NCBI RefSeq assembly: GCF_963678635.1
Contig: NC_087062.1
Location: forward strand, 71,391,345 to 71,455,344
Origin: Symsagittifera roscoffensis
Lineage: Eukaryota > Xenacoelomorpha > Acoela > Convolutidae
Reading direction: 5' to 3'
DNA length: 64,000 bases
Part shown: piece by piece, positions 33,673 through 45,559 of the stretch
Layout of the letters: each line of letters opens with the position of its first letter
Position numbering within the stretch: position 1 is the first letter of the stretch
Notes under the pieces: generated by a model
What the model saw: the letters and a program-made list of their open reading frames with translations, nothing else
What the model was told of the DNA's origin: nothing
Databases searched by the model: none
Made by a program: the position numbers and the translations under genes

Positions 33673-34646
33673 AGATTTTTTTTTCATGCTTTGATGGATT
33701 GAAGCCAAACCACAGAGTCATGTTTTGTTCAAAAGAGTTATTAGACTGAACGTTTGGAAGCTGCTCGAAAATATAAGAATGGACTATGTAGGAACATAGT
33801 AAAGAATCAAATTTCCTGCTACGAAGAAAACAATGGAAAAAATAAATCTTGCATTTTAGTTGATCGAAATAGATCAAACAAAGATCAAACAACGCTTACA
33901 ACCTCCGTCTGGCCCTAGTGGCGTGATGGAGTAACTAGTAGCAAGGGCGAAACGAGCTGTTAATGAATTTCGGTTCTGTTCTCGTCAAATTGTTAGAGAT
34001 ATTTTTCCTTCTTTTGAAGCCGACACAGTGGCAATTCTGGAAATGAAACTGGAAATGAGCAAAAGATAAACTGACTTATTGTGGAGGCACTTATTTAAAA
34101 AAAGGAGCTTAAATATATCAGAATGCCTAAATATATCAGAATGAATTGATATACTCTGAAGAACAAATTGAAAAAAATGACCCTTTGTGGATAAAAGGAC
34201 GTGACATCGCTAGGCACATGACTGCTAAACGCATGACTGTTTTTCACCGGCTCAAATAGCACCGCGCGCTCGTGGAAAACTAAAACAGCGCTAGGAGCTA
34301 TAGGCATATCAGAATTGAACATTGCACTTGTGTCAATTAGAAAAACGTAGTAATAGTCTCATTATACTCACGATGAAGTCTGGGTTAGTTTCCCCCTCCT
34401 TTTTAGTATTTGATTTTTTAGTCCCCAAAAATGCTGATATTCATACATTTATCGCGTTTTAGTTATTTGACTCTAACCTTTCCGCTGTATCTTAAAAGTG
34501 ATTTCTTTTCGTTTCATTAGGTTGGAAATTCTACCCGCCATTTTGCGACACAGTGTTTGACCAAGGTCGAAATCAATAGCAGAAAGGTCTAAAATTTATG
34601 CTCCATTCAATGAACTATTAAGTGGAGTTTTTAACCTCAAAAACTA
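33673..34646. other. no recognised feature between the two retrotransposons
   Basis: About 1 kb of AT-rich DNA. TAAATATATCAGAATG is repeated twice near 34110-34143. No gene is seen. Confidence 0.4.
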
Positions 34647-34651
34647 CCCAT
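34647..34651. repeat. target-site duplication CCCAT (left)
   Basis: CCCAT directly precedes the TGTCAT start of the left LTR and recurs at 48124-48128 directly after the CTCA end of the right LTR. Five bases is the usual Ty3/gypsy duplication length. Confidence 0.85.
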
Positions 34652-34928
34652 TGTCATACAACGTAGGAATCGTATTCAAGGTCATGATGTTGTTTTAATG
34701 CAGTCTAAGCTACTACTGCCAATTGACACCTGCTAGTGTTAGTGAAATACCCATGGTTTATCTCGACACTGTCTATCGTATCCGTTGTAAGATTACGGTT
34801 GATAATAATTATTTGATAGTTCGATGGAATCAATTTAATAGTTCGATATCCATATTGAAGTACAATTTAATTTTGTCCTTCGATAATTTTTTAACTGATT
34901 TTATTGTAACTTTTTCAAGGATATCTCA
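34652..34928 (+). repeat. gypsy left LTR (277 bp)
   Basis: Starts TGTCATACAACGTAGG and ends GGATATCTCA. It aligns end to end with 47845-48123; shared words include CGTATTCAAGGTCATG, TGGTTTATCTCGACACT and AGATTACGGTTGAT. Confidence 0.9.
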
Positions 34929-34944
34929 TGGCGCAGCCAGCAGT
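34929..34944 (+). other. gypsy primer-binding site
   Basis: TGGCGCAGCCAGCAGT starts at the base after the LTR. The ATG it overlaps (CATGGCGCAG) produces open frames starting MAQPA in several copies, but this is the primer site and not a natural gag start. Confidence 0.85.
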
Positions 34945-35302
34945 CATACATTCTGATATTAAAACAGACTATTTAGGCGTACCAGTCTTCAGGGAAAAAA
35001 ATTCCGCAGAACCTCCGTTTCCGTGGAAATCATGTACAGGCCAATTTTTCCATTCAAAATCTCTCAATGAGGACTGCGAAAAATTTTTTCTTTTAACAGA
35101 CCCAGCTCCTGTTTTTGATGATCCAACACCAAGGCCAGAATTAATTCTGTCAACAGAAACTACAGATGAAGCAAAAAGAAGAACAGCACGAGACATAGCA
35201 GCTGGCCGAAAAATCGCAAAAAAAAACAACACCGAAAGGAGAAAGAAAGCATCAAAAATCGGCCAAAACACGTTCTCTAACATGAGGCGGACAATAGTGT
35301 AA
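34929..35302 (+). pseudogene. gypsy gag leader segment, longest open copy
   Basis: The first array unit keeps one open frame of about 124 codons from the PBS onward: ...PPFPWKSCTGQFFHSKSLNED... then STETTDEAKRRTARDIAAGRK and a Lys/Arg-rich end. In other units the same stretch is broken by an A-run shift near the FFLLTDPAP junction (37085, 39975). It probably represents the leader and N-terminal gag. The residues from the primer site are not likely to be translated naturally. Confidence 0.5.
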
Positions 35303-36279
35303 AAGTAAAAGTTGTTTTCGCTCTTGGTCACGAAGAAAAGAAAAGAATACTTGTACAAAATCCTCCTACCAACCTAAACAAAGTAAAATTAAAGAGCTTG
35401 TACATTTTTTTGCGAATTACTGTTCAGATTGTAGAAAAAATGCAGTTATGTGAGGCTCATCATGGGGACAAAGGCGGCCTCGAGGCGATTTTCTTAGGTT
35501 ATCAGACGAAGCAAAAAACAGAATGGCACGAGATACAGCAGCTGCCCGAAGTTACGTCGAAAGGAAAAGTTAATGATCAAAAATCTGCCCTAACACGTTC
35601 TACCATGAGGCGGACAATTTTGTGCAAATTACAATTGTCTTCGCTCTTAGTCACAAAGGAAAGAAAAAAGTTCTTCAACAAAATCTTCCTACCAACGTAA
35701 ACAAAGAAAAATTTTAGGATTTTTACATCTTCTGCGAAGTACTGTTCAGAGCGTAGAAATCATGCAGTGATATGAAGCACGTTATGGTTAGAAAGAAGGC
35801 CTCGAGGCGTTTTATCTTAGGTTATCAGGGCACGCTGCGAAATCTTTGAAAGTAAGTCATTCGGGGTATCTTCACCGCTAAGATGAAATTTTCAGACTTT
35901 CAAAGAGAACATTGCATAACACTAGATGCCACGGTCGATGATACGCTACAAGCAGCTCTACTACATGAGAGAGATACGCCAGGGCCAATGTACTACAAAA
36001 ACCTTTGGAGCTCGTAATTCCAACCAAAACTTTTTTTATTTTAAAGCAAGAGCGCACAATGTTCATCCAGTCAAAGAACAACTTTCAGAGTAGTATGAAC
36101 AGAGCGTTGGGCAACTTGGGCACATATAGATTCGAAATGGGATTTTATGGACTGACAGACATGCCAAAGGACTTCCAAATGGAGATGAACAACACATTCG
36201 GTGGTATTCCCAGAGTCCTTTGACAATTACCAGATAAGTTTCCAACTAATTTTATTGTAGCTTTTACAGGGATATCTCA

Positions 36280-36934
36280 TGGCGCAGCCAGCACTCACAC
36301 ATTCTGATAATAAAACCGACCTTTTTGGGAGTCCCAGTATTCTGGGATAAAACCTCCGCAGAACCTCCTTTTCCGTGGAAAAAAAAGACAGGCCAATTTT
36401 TCCACTGAATATCTCTCGATGAGAAATGGGAAGAAACTTTTCTTTTAACAGAGCCAGCTCCTGTTTATGACGATCCAACACCAAGGCCAGAATTATTTCT
36501 GTCAACAGAAACTACAGATGAAGCAAAAAGAAGAGCAGCACGAGACATAGCAGCTGGCCGGAAAATCGGAAAAAGTAATGTCGAAAGGAGAAAGAAAGCA
36601 TCAAAAATTGGCCCAAAAACGTTCTACCAAAAGGATGACAATCGGAAAAAAGTAAAATTTGTCTTCGCACTTGGTCACGAAGGAAAGAAAATAATTTTTC
36701 AACAAAATCTGCCTACTAAAGAAAGCAAAGTAAATTTCAAATCGATAAGAGAACATTGCAAACAGTGCCCACGGGCACATATATAATCGAAATGGGATTT
36801 TATGGACTGACAGACATGCCAAAGGACTTCCGAAAGGAGATGAACAACACATTCGGTGGTATTCCCAGAGTCCTTTGACAATTACCAGATAAGTTTCTAA
36901 CTGATTTTATTGTAGCTTTTACAGGGATATCTCA
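36280..36934 (+). repeat. short array unit (655 bp)
   Basis: PBS and leader of the LFGSPS variant, then a direct join to the RT fragment (SIREHCKQCPRAH, YGLTDMPKDF) and the LTR end. The gag middle is absent. Nearly identical to 39169-39824. Confidence 0.85.
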
Positions 36935-38051
36935 TGGCGCAGCCAGCAGTCACACATTCTGATAATAAAACCGACATTTTGGACGTCCCAGTCTTCTGGG
37001 AAAAAACTTCCGCAGAACCTCCGTTTCCGTGGAAATCATGTACAGGCCAATTTTTCCATTCAAAATCTCTCAATGAGGACTGCGAAAAAAAATCTTCTTT
37101 TAACAGACCCAGCTCCTGTTTTTGATGATCCAACAACAAGGTCAGAATTAATTCTGTCAACAGAAACTACAGATGAAGCAAAAAGAAGAACAGCACGAGA
37201 CATAGCAGCTGGCCGAAAAATCGCAAAAAAAAGTAACACCGAAAGGAGAAAGAAAGCATCAAAAAACGACCCAAACACGTTCTCTATTATTAGGCAGACA
37301 ATAGTGTAAAAGTAAAAGTTGTTTTCGCTCTTGGTCACGAAGAAAAGAAAAGAATACTTCTACAAAATCCTCCTACCAACCTAAACAAAGTAAAATTAAA
37401 GAGCTTTTACATTTTTTTGCGAATTACTGTTCAGAGTGTAGAAAAAATGCAGTTATGTGAGGCTCATCATGGGGACAAAGGTGGCCTCGAGGCAATTTTC
37501 TTAGGTTATCAGACGAAGCAAAAAACAGAATGGCACGAGATACAGCAGCTGCCCGAAGTTACGTCGAAAGGAAAAGTTAATGATCAAAAATCTGCCCTAA
37601 CACGTTCTACCATGAGGCGGACAATTTTGTGCAAATTACAATTGTCTTCGCAGATGAAATTTTCAGACTTTCAAAGAGAACATTGCATAACACTAGATGC
37701 CACGGTCGATGATACGCTACAAGCAGCTCTACTACATGAGAGAGATACGCCAGGGCCAACGTACTACAAGAACCTTTGGAGCTCGTAATTCCAACCAAAA
37801 CTTTTTTTAAATTTAAAGCAAGAGCGCACAATGTCCATCCAGTCAAAGAACAACTTTCAGAGTAGTATGAACAGAGCGTTGGGCAACTTGGGCACATATA
37901 GATTCGAAATGGGATTTAATGGACTGACAGACATGCCAAAGGACTTCCAAATGGAGATGAACAACACATTCGGTGGTATTCCCAGAGTCCTTTGACAATT
38001 ACCAGATAAGTTTCCAACTAATTTTATTGTAGCTTTTACAGGGATATCTCA
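36935..38051 (+). repeat. 1117-bp array unit, copy 1
   Basis: Carries the ILDVPVFWE leader variant, then gag middle (MQLCEAHHGDKGGLEAIFLG), FSDFQREHCITLDATVDDTL and the RT fragment. After the leader it differs from 38052-39168 at only a few positions; a 123-codon frame in each (37417 and 38534) differs by one residue. Confidence 0.85.
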
Positions 38052-39168
38052 TGGCGCAGCCTGCACTCACACATTCTGATAATAAAACCGACCTTTTTGG
38101 GAGTCCCAGTATTCTGGAATAAAAACTCCGCAGAACCTCCATTTCCGTGGAAAACATAGACAGGCCAATTTTTCCATTGAATATCTCTCGATGAGAAATG
38201 GGAAGAAACTTTTCTTTTAACAGAGCCAGCTCCTGTTTATGACGATCCAACACCAAGGCCAGAATTATTTCTGTCAACAGAAACTACAGATGAAGCAAAA
38301 AGAAGAACAGCACGAGACATAGCAGCTGGCCGAAAAATCGCAAAAAAAAGTAACACCGAAAGGAGAAAGAAAGCATCAAAAAACGACCCAAACACGTTCT
38401 CTATTATTAGGCAGACAATAGTGTAAAAGTAAAAGTTGTTTTCGCTCTTGGTCACGAAGAAAAGAAAAGAATACTTCTACAAAATCCTCCTACCAACCTA
38501 AACAAAGTAAAATTAAAGAGCTTTTACATTTTTTTGCGAATTACTGTTCAGAGTGTAGAAAAAATGCAGTTATGTGAGGCTCATCATGGGGACAAAGGTG
38601 GCCTCGAGGCAATTTTCTTAGGTTATCAGACGAAGCAAAAAACAGAATGGCACGAGATACAGCAGCTGCCCGAAGTTACGTCGAAAGGAAAAGTTAATGA
38701 TCAAAAATCTGCCCTAACACGTTCTACCATGAGGCGGACAATTTTGTGCAAATTACAATTGTCTTCGCAGATGAAATTTTCAGACTTTCAAAGAGAACAT
38801 TGCATAACACTAGATGCCACGGTCGATGATACGCTACAAGCAGCTCTACTACATGAGAGAGATACGCCAGGGCCAATGTACTACAAGAACCTTTGGAGCT
38901 CGTAATTCCAACCAAAACTTTTTTTTAATTTAAAGCAAGAGCGCACAATGTCCATCCAGTCAAAGAACAACTTTCAGAGTAGTATGAACAGAGCGTTGGG
39001 CAACTTGGGCACATACAGATTCGAAATGGGATTTAATGGACTGACAGACATGCCAAAGGACTTCCAAATGGAGATGAACAACACATTCGGTGGTATTCCC
39101 AGAGTCCTTTGACAATTACCAGATAAGTTTCCAACTAATTTTATTGTAGCTTTTACAGGGATATCTCA
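38052..39168 (+). repeat. 1117-bp array unit, copy 2
   Basis: Same length and same 234-bp deletion as the preceding unit but with the LFGSPS leader variant, which shows that exchange among unit types occurred at the leader. Confidence 0.85.
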
Positions 39169-40699
39169 TGGCGCAGCCTGCACTCACACATTCTGATAAT
39201 AAAACCGACCTTTTTGGGAGTCCCAGTATTCTGGAATAAAACCTCCGCAGAACCTCCATTTCCGTGGAAAACATAGACAGGCCAATTTTTCCATTGAATA
39301 TCTCTCGATGAGAAATGGGAAGAAACTTTTCTTTTAACAGAGCCAGCTCCTGTTTATGACAATCCAACACCAAGGCCAGAATTATTTCTGTCAACAGAAA
39401 CTACAGATGAAGCAAAAAAAAGAGCAGCACGAGACATAGCAGCTGGCCGGAAAATCGGAAAAAGTAATGTCAAAAGGAGAAAGAAAGCATCAAAAATTGG
39501 CCCAAAAACATTCTACCAAGAGGATGACAATCGGGTAAAAGTAAAATTTGTCTTCGCACTTGGTCACGAAGAAGAGAAAATAATTTTTCAACAAAATCTG
39601 CCTAGTAAAGAAAGCAAAGTAAAATTCAAATCGATAAGAGAACATTGCAAACAGTGCCCACGTGCACATATATATTCGAAATGGGGTTTTTATGGACTGA
39701 CAGACATGCCAAAGGACTTCCGAAAGGAGATGAACAACACATTCGGTGGTATTCCCAGAGTCCTTCGACAATTACCAGATAAGTTTCTAACTGATTTTAT
39801 TGTAACTTTTACAGGGATATCTCATGGCGCAGCCAGCAGTCACACATTCTGATAATAAAACCGACATTTTGAACGTCCCAGTTTTCTGGGAAAAAACTTC
39901 CGCAGAACCTCCGTTTCCGTGGAAATCATGTACAGGCCAATTTTTCCATTCAAAATCTCTCAATGAGGTCTGCGAAAAAAAATCTTTTTTTAACAGACCC
40001 AGCTCCTACATTTGATGATCCAACAACAAGGCCAGAATTAATTCTGTCAACAGAAACTACAGATGAAGCAAAAAGAAGAACAGCACGAGAAATAGCAGCT
40101 GGCCGAAAAATCGCAAAAAAAGTAACACCGAAAGGAGAAAGAAAGCATCAAAATTCGGCCCAAACACGTTCTCTATTATTAGGCGGACAATAGTGTAAAA
40201 GTAAAAGTTGTTTTCGCTCTTGGTCACGAAGAAAAGAAAAGAATACTTCTACAAAATCCTCCTACCAACCTAAACAAAGTAAAATTAAAAAGCTTTTACA
40301 TTTTTTTGCGAATTACTGTTCAGAGTGTAGAAATAATGCAGTGATATGAAGCACGTTATGGTTAGAAAAAAGGCCTCGAGGCGTTTTATCTTAGGTTATC
40401 AGGGCACGCTGCGAAATCTTTGAAAGTAGGTCAATCGGGGTATCTTCACCGCTAAGATGAAATTTTCAGACTTTCAAAGAGAACATTGCATAACACTAGA
40501 TGCCACGGTCGATGATACGCTACAAGCAGCTCTACTACATGAGAGAGATACGCCAGGGCCAATGTACTACAAAAACCTTTGGAGCTCGTAATTCAAACCA
40601 AAACTTTTTTTAATTTAAAGCAAGAGCGCACAATGTCCATCCAGTCAAAGAACAACGTTCAGAGTAGTATGAACAGAGCGTTGTGCAACTTGGGGAATC

Positions 40700-41660
40700 A
40701 GAAACGCAAGATTACAGTTCAAATTGAAACGAGAAATAAAAGAAAACCAGAGTTCGTCAAAAATGTGCGATTTCTGCGGTAACAAACTTACCGAACATTG
40801 GAACAAATGTGCAGCTCGAAGCGTCAACTTCAATGATGTGGAAAAGAGAAGAAGTTTTGCTAAATTCTGCCAATCGGCAAAAACCAAGTAGACAATGTCA
40901 TATCCGATGAACAGGGCGAGGAAACAACAAATTTCACAGATTCAGATAGCGAACCGGAGTATTCAGTATTAAGAATAAAAAACAACATCTCCAAAAATTC
41001 AGTCAATAGCGTGGAAGTCATTGACGCCGCAAGGGACAAAACGAATTGGTTAGGAGCCGCAAATAGAGCAAAAGGAACCCTATTCAGAGTGTCTATCAAC
41101 ACCGGAAGTCCGGTATTGTTCGTCAACAAAATGACAGCGGACATGGTATTGTATATGGACCCGAAGGCGAAATTTTTATCATTTCGACGAAAACCAATTA
41201 GCACATCATACGTGGATTATAATCATGGACCCATACTATTTTTCGAAACAATGTTGATAGCTATCAATTCAAACAGTTGGCTAAAGAACAACACAAAAGT
41301 CTTGACACCAGAAAGTCGAACAAGCTGTCTCCTAGATTTAGACTTACAATCAGAACTAAATATGATAGCTAAACAATTTGAACCACCTAACACTGAAGCT
41401 ACAGTTGTTGAACCAGAAGATGGGCTAGTGTCATCATCGTCAAGAAGTATAACGATGTTTTTGGGACCAACAAAAAAAACCACAAAGTATACACATGCCT
41501 CCAATTACCATCAATTCCCATTCGAGAGAAAGGCAAGCGAAGTTGGAGCCAAAACTCAGAAAGTAATTAAGGAAGGTCATATCGTAAAAAAAGGTACCAG
41601 TGACCTTTTTGTAGCCCCGATCGCTATAACGCGAAACAAAACTGATCGCTTAAATTAGCA
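40700..41660 (+). pseudogene. gypsy gag end, protease and start of RT
   Basis: Found only in the unit beginning 39825. A Cys/His segment (CDFCGNKLTEHWNKC, about 40765-40810) fits a zinc knuckle with altered spacing. The protease motif reads RVSINTGSPVLF (41083-41120), with Asn where the catalytic Asp is expected. The frame continues to IKEGHIVKKGTSDLFVAPI, the start of gypsy RT, before a stop at 41656-41658. Domain order is normal gag-protease-RT. Stops between the zinc knuckle and protease show decay. Confidence 0.75.
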
Positions 41661-41940
41661 GTAGCAAGCGATGCCAAGCTAATGAATGATCAATTTTTTA
41701 AGAAAAACTTATCACTTCAGACATAAAAAGAGAAGTCTGGCTTACATCTCTAGATCTAAAGTTTTGTATGCAATCAGTCGGTTAAGTCTAGATGAATCGA
41801 TAAGAGAACATTGCAAACAGTGCCCACGGGCACATATAGATTCGAAATCGGATTTTATGGACTGACAAACATGCCAAAGGACTTCCAAAAGGAGATGAAC
41901 AACACATTCGGTGGTATTCCCTGAGTCCTTTGACAATTAC
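41660..41940 (+). pseudogene. gypsy RT fragment with stops and shifts
   Basis: Continues the preceding block in several frames (LDESIREHCKQCPRAH, then the FMD..TCQRTSK remnant of the TDMPKDFQ region) and joins the LTR 3' end at the 41990 copy. This is the array junction nearest the original RT position. Confidence 0.65.
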
Positions 41941-43899
41941 CAGATAAGTTTCTAACTGATTTTATTGTAGCTTTTACAGGGATATCTCATGGCGCAGCCA
42001 GCAGTCACACATTCTGATAATAAAACCGACCTTTTTGGGAGTCCCAGTATTCTGGGAAAAAACCTCCGCAGAGCCTCAATTTCCGTGGAAAACATAGAGA
42101 GGCCAATTTTTCCACTGAATATCTCTCGATGAGAACTGGGAAGAAATTTTTATTTATCAGAGCCAGCTCCTGTTTATGACGATCCAACACCAAGGCCAGA
42201 ACTTTTTCTGTCAACAGAAACTACAGATGAAGCAAAAAGAAGAGCAGCACGAGACATAGCATGTGGCCGAAAAATCGCAAAAAAAGTAACATCGAAAGGA
42301 GAAAAAAAGCATCAAAATCGACCCAAACACGTTCTCTACCATGAGGCGGACAATCGTGTAAAATTAAAAGTTGTTTTCGCTCTTGGTCACGAAGAAAAGA
42401 AAAGAATTCTTCTACAAAATCCTCCTACCAACCTACACAAAGTAAAATTAAAGAGCTTTTACATTTTTTGCGAACTAATGTTTAGAGTGTAGAAAAATTG
42501 CAGTTATTTAAGGCTCATCATTTGACAAAGGTGACCTCGAGGCGATTATCTTAGGTTATCAGACGAAGCAAAAAACAGAACGGCACGAGATACAGCAGCT
42601 GCCCGAAGTTATGTCGAAAGGAAAAGTTAATGATCAAAAATCTGACCTACCACGTTCTACCGTGACGCGGACAATTTTGTACAAATTACAATTGTCTTCG
42701 CTCTTAGTCACAAAGGAAAAAAAAAGTTCTCCAACAAAGTCTTCCTACCAACGTAAACAAAGGAAAATTTTAGGATTTTTACATCTTCTGCGAAGTACTG
42801 TTCAGAGCGTAGAAATAATGCAGTGATATGAAGCACGTTATGGTTAGAAAGAAAGGCCTCGAGGCGTTTTATCTTATGTTATCAGGGCACGCTGCGAAAT
42901 CTTTGAAAGTAGGTCATTCGGGGTATCTTCACCGCTAAGATGAAATTTTCAGACTTTCAAAGAGAACATTGCATAACACTAGATGCCACGGTCGATGATA
43001 CGCTACAAGCAGCTCTACTACATGAGAGAGATACGCCAGGGCCAATGTACTACAAAAACCTTTGGAGCTCGTAATTCCAACCAAAACTTTTTTTTAATTT
43101 AAAGCAAGAGCGCACAATGTCCATCCAGTCAAAGAACAACTTTCAGAGTAGTATGAACAGAGCGTTGGGCAACTTGGGTACATATAGATTCGAAATGGGA
43201 TTTTATGGACTGACAGACATGCCAAAGGACTTCCGAAAGGAGATGAACAAAACATTCGGTGGTATTCCAGGAGTCCTTTGACTTCTACCAGATAAGTTTC
43301 TAACTGATTTTATTGTAGCTTTTACAGGAATATCTCATGGCGCAGCCAGCAGTCACAGTTTCTGATAATAAAACGGACCTTTTGGACGTCCCAGTATTCT
43401 GGGGAAAAACCTCCGCAGAACCTCCATTTCCGTGGAAAACATGGACAGGCCATTTTTTCCACTCAATATCTCTCGATGAGAATTGCGAAAAAAATTTTTC
43501 TTTTAACAGAGCCAGCTCCTGTTTATGACGATCCAACACCAAGGCCAGAATTATTTCTGTTAACAGAAACTACAGATGAAGCAAAAAGAAGAACAGCACG
43601 AAAAATCGCAAAAATCAGTGTCAAAAGGAGAAAGAAAGCATCAAAAATTGGCCCAAAAACGTTCTACCAAGAGGATGACAATCGGGTAAAAGTAAAATTT
43701 GTCTTCGCACTTGGTCACGAAGGAGAGATAATAATTTTTCAACAAAATCTGCCTACTAAAGAAAGCAAAGTAAAATTCAAATCGATAAGAGAACATTGCA
43801 ATCATTGCCCACCGGCCATGTAGATTCACAACGGAATTTTATGGACTGACAGACAAGCCCACGGACTTCCGAAAGGGGGTGGACAATACATTAGGCGAA

Positions 43900-44290
43900 A
43901 TTCCCGAAGTATTTTTGTTGTTCAGATAAAATCTTAATTGTATCTAAAGGAGACGTATGGGATCATAACAAAATCCTTGAAAAAATCTCAAAGAGAACAG
44001 ACGGAGAAGTTTTTGCATTGAGACTCAGCAAATGTGAGTTCACCAAAAATTATCTAACGTGGTTAGGATTCGAGTTCGATTTAAAACGCATCAGACCGAA
44101 ACATTCGAAACTTAACGCATTAATGAATATATCACCAACGAAGACTTTAAAGGAACTCGGATCATTTGTGAGGTTTTTGAACCAAATTTACAGATTTTCC
44201 CCAATTCTCAAATTGACTAATGAATCATTCAGACCATTGTGGAAACGGAACAACAAGACCAATTTTGTGTGGAGAAACCTCAACAAATAG
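43900..44290 (+). pseudogene. gypsy RT, C-terminal half
   Basis: Reads ILIVSKGDVWDHNKILEKI, then LSKCEFTKNYLTWLGFEFD, IRPKHSKLNALM, LKELGSFVRFLNQIYRFSP and FRPLWKRNNK, the standard gypsy RT thumb and connection. The residues before ILIVSKG, where the catalytic YxDD should be, are decayed (FSDK). It is the only copy of this half in the element. Confidence 0.85.
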
Positions 44291-44339
44291 TTTTCAAATC
44301 ACTTTTACAATTGATATAAAAAAGAAAAATCATTATAAC

Positions 44340-44765
44340 CAGTCAAGAAACTCGCGGATTTAATCTGACGCCAGCAATAAAGGCTTAGAAACCGCCTTAG
44401 AACAACAAGTAGAACCTGGGGTTTTGGCATCGTTTTCATTTAGATCTAGATTTCAAAACCCAAAGCAGCAGAAAAACAGCACAAATGAGCTTGAGTTACT
44501 ACCTGTAGTAGTAACTATTTATTGAAATTTTCGTAACTACATAAAAGAAAACCAATTTCAAAGCTTGACTGATCACAGAGCATTAGATTTGCATTTTTTG
44601 AAAATCGTGAAAATCAAAAATGCCAATCGAAACTAACTAGGTGGGAAGATAGAATAAAATCATTCGATTAGTCCATTTCACATGTTGCCGGAGAAAAAAT
44701 TATTTTGAGCGATTATATATCTCAAGCTCCGAACTTACCTTTAGAAGTAAAACAAATAGTTTTAT
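44340..44765 (+). pseudogene. gypsy RNase H remnant
   Basis: In frames broken by stops: VLASFSFRSRFQNPKQQ, STNELELLPVV, NFRNYIKENQFQSLTDHRAL and LPEKK, matching the Ty3/gypsy RNase H order (SRxLxxxE, NELELLAVV, FTDHxAL, GxxN). Frameshifts near 44590-44650. Confidence 0.75.
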
Positions 44766-45559
44766 AATTAAATTCATCAAACGATTCTTTATAGCTCGCA
44801 GAAGTTTTTAGCAGAAAACTATCAACGAACAACTAGAGGACTCAAAAAAAGAAGATATTACAGTTATCTAATCAGATCAATTCCAGAAATCAGGAAATAA
44901 ACCGCAAGAGGGCAAGGTTTTCGAGATTATATCCTCAATTATTCAGCTAGGTCTGTAAAATCCAGCAAGAGTCCGGCACACATGACTGTATAAGTTCTGA
45001 CCAACCAGAGAAATCCACTAAATTTACGCTAATTTATGCAAAAATTTCAGCCAATCAGAGAGCAGTTTGATTACACCGCTAAACCTGGGAAAATTTTAGT
45101 TCAATCTCAATTCAAGTTTTTCAAAAAATTTTCAGTCTCACACATCAGTTTCAGTTCCAATCGTGATTAATTGATTTTCACGAAAAGTCACCAGAAAAAA
45201 AATTCAATCTAACTTCCATATCGGAACAAATAATCAACTTTGCAACACGTTCAAATGTGAGGTGAAGGACAGCGAAGAGACCGTCAGAACACGCATTGGC
45301 TAAAAACACGAAGCTAAAAACGACTATGCCAAGAAACATGCGAAACTCAGACAAAAAAATTTTGAAAATGCGGCAAAGGTCAAATTCATGATTAACAAAA
45401 AATTAACAAAATCACAAGGGAATTTACTTATAGTGTCTACGAATCGGAAATCGTTTACGACGGGTTTATCGCTGATTTATTAGCAGAACTAACAGGAGAG
45501 GGTAGCCAAATGGCACCAATCAGGCCAAAGACAGAGAGAGATTACCACTTTTGGGCAAT

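Larger units (their letters stand above)
34929..43900 (+). repeat. eight-copy head-to-tail array of LTR end, PBS, gag and RT segments
   Basis: The LTR-end/PBS junction CTCATGGCGCAGCC occurs with PBS starts at 34929, 36280, 36935, 38052, 39169, 39825, 41990 and 43338. Spacings are 1351, 655, 1117, 1117, 656, 2165 and 1348. Most units run PBS, gag leader, gag middle, RT fragment (FYGLTDMPKDF), LTR 3' end. The 1117-bp units equal the 1351 type minus one 234-bp segment (breakpoint CTTCGCAGATGAAA), shared by both copies. The ~655-bp units lack the gag middle. The unit at 39825 also contains protease and early RT. The last copy continues into full pol. Units at 36935 and 38052 are almost identical after their leaders, and so are the two 655-bp units. 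Confidence 0.92.

Noticed and set aside
34928-40015. Recurrent small proteins starting MAQPAV (several copies)
   Set aside because: Their ATG is created by the junction of the LTR end (CTCA) and the primer-binding site (TGGCGCAGCC). They are retroelement leader copies, not a host gene family.
34928-43900. CRISPR-like or satellite array
   Set aside because: Units are 0.65-2.2 kb and consist of gag/RT/LTR sequence; there are no short repeats with unique spacers, and the context is eukaryotic.
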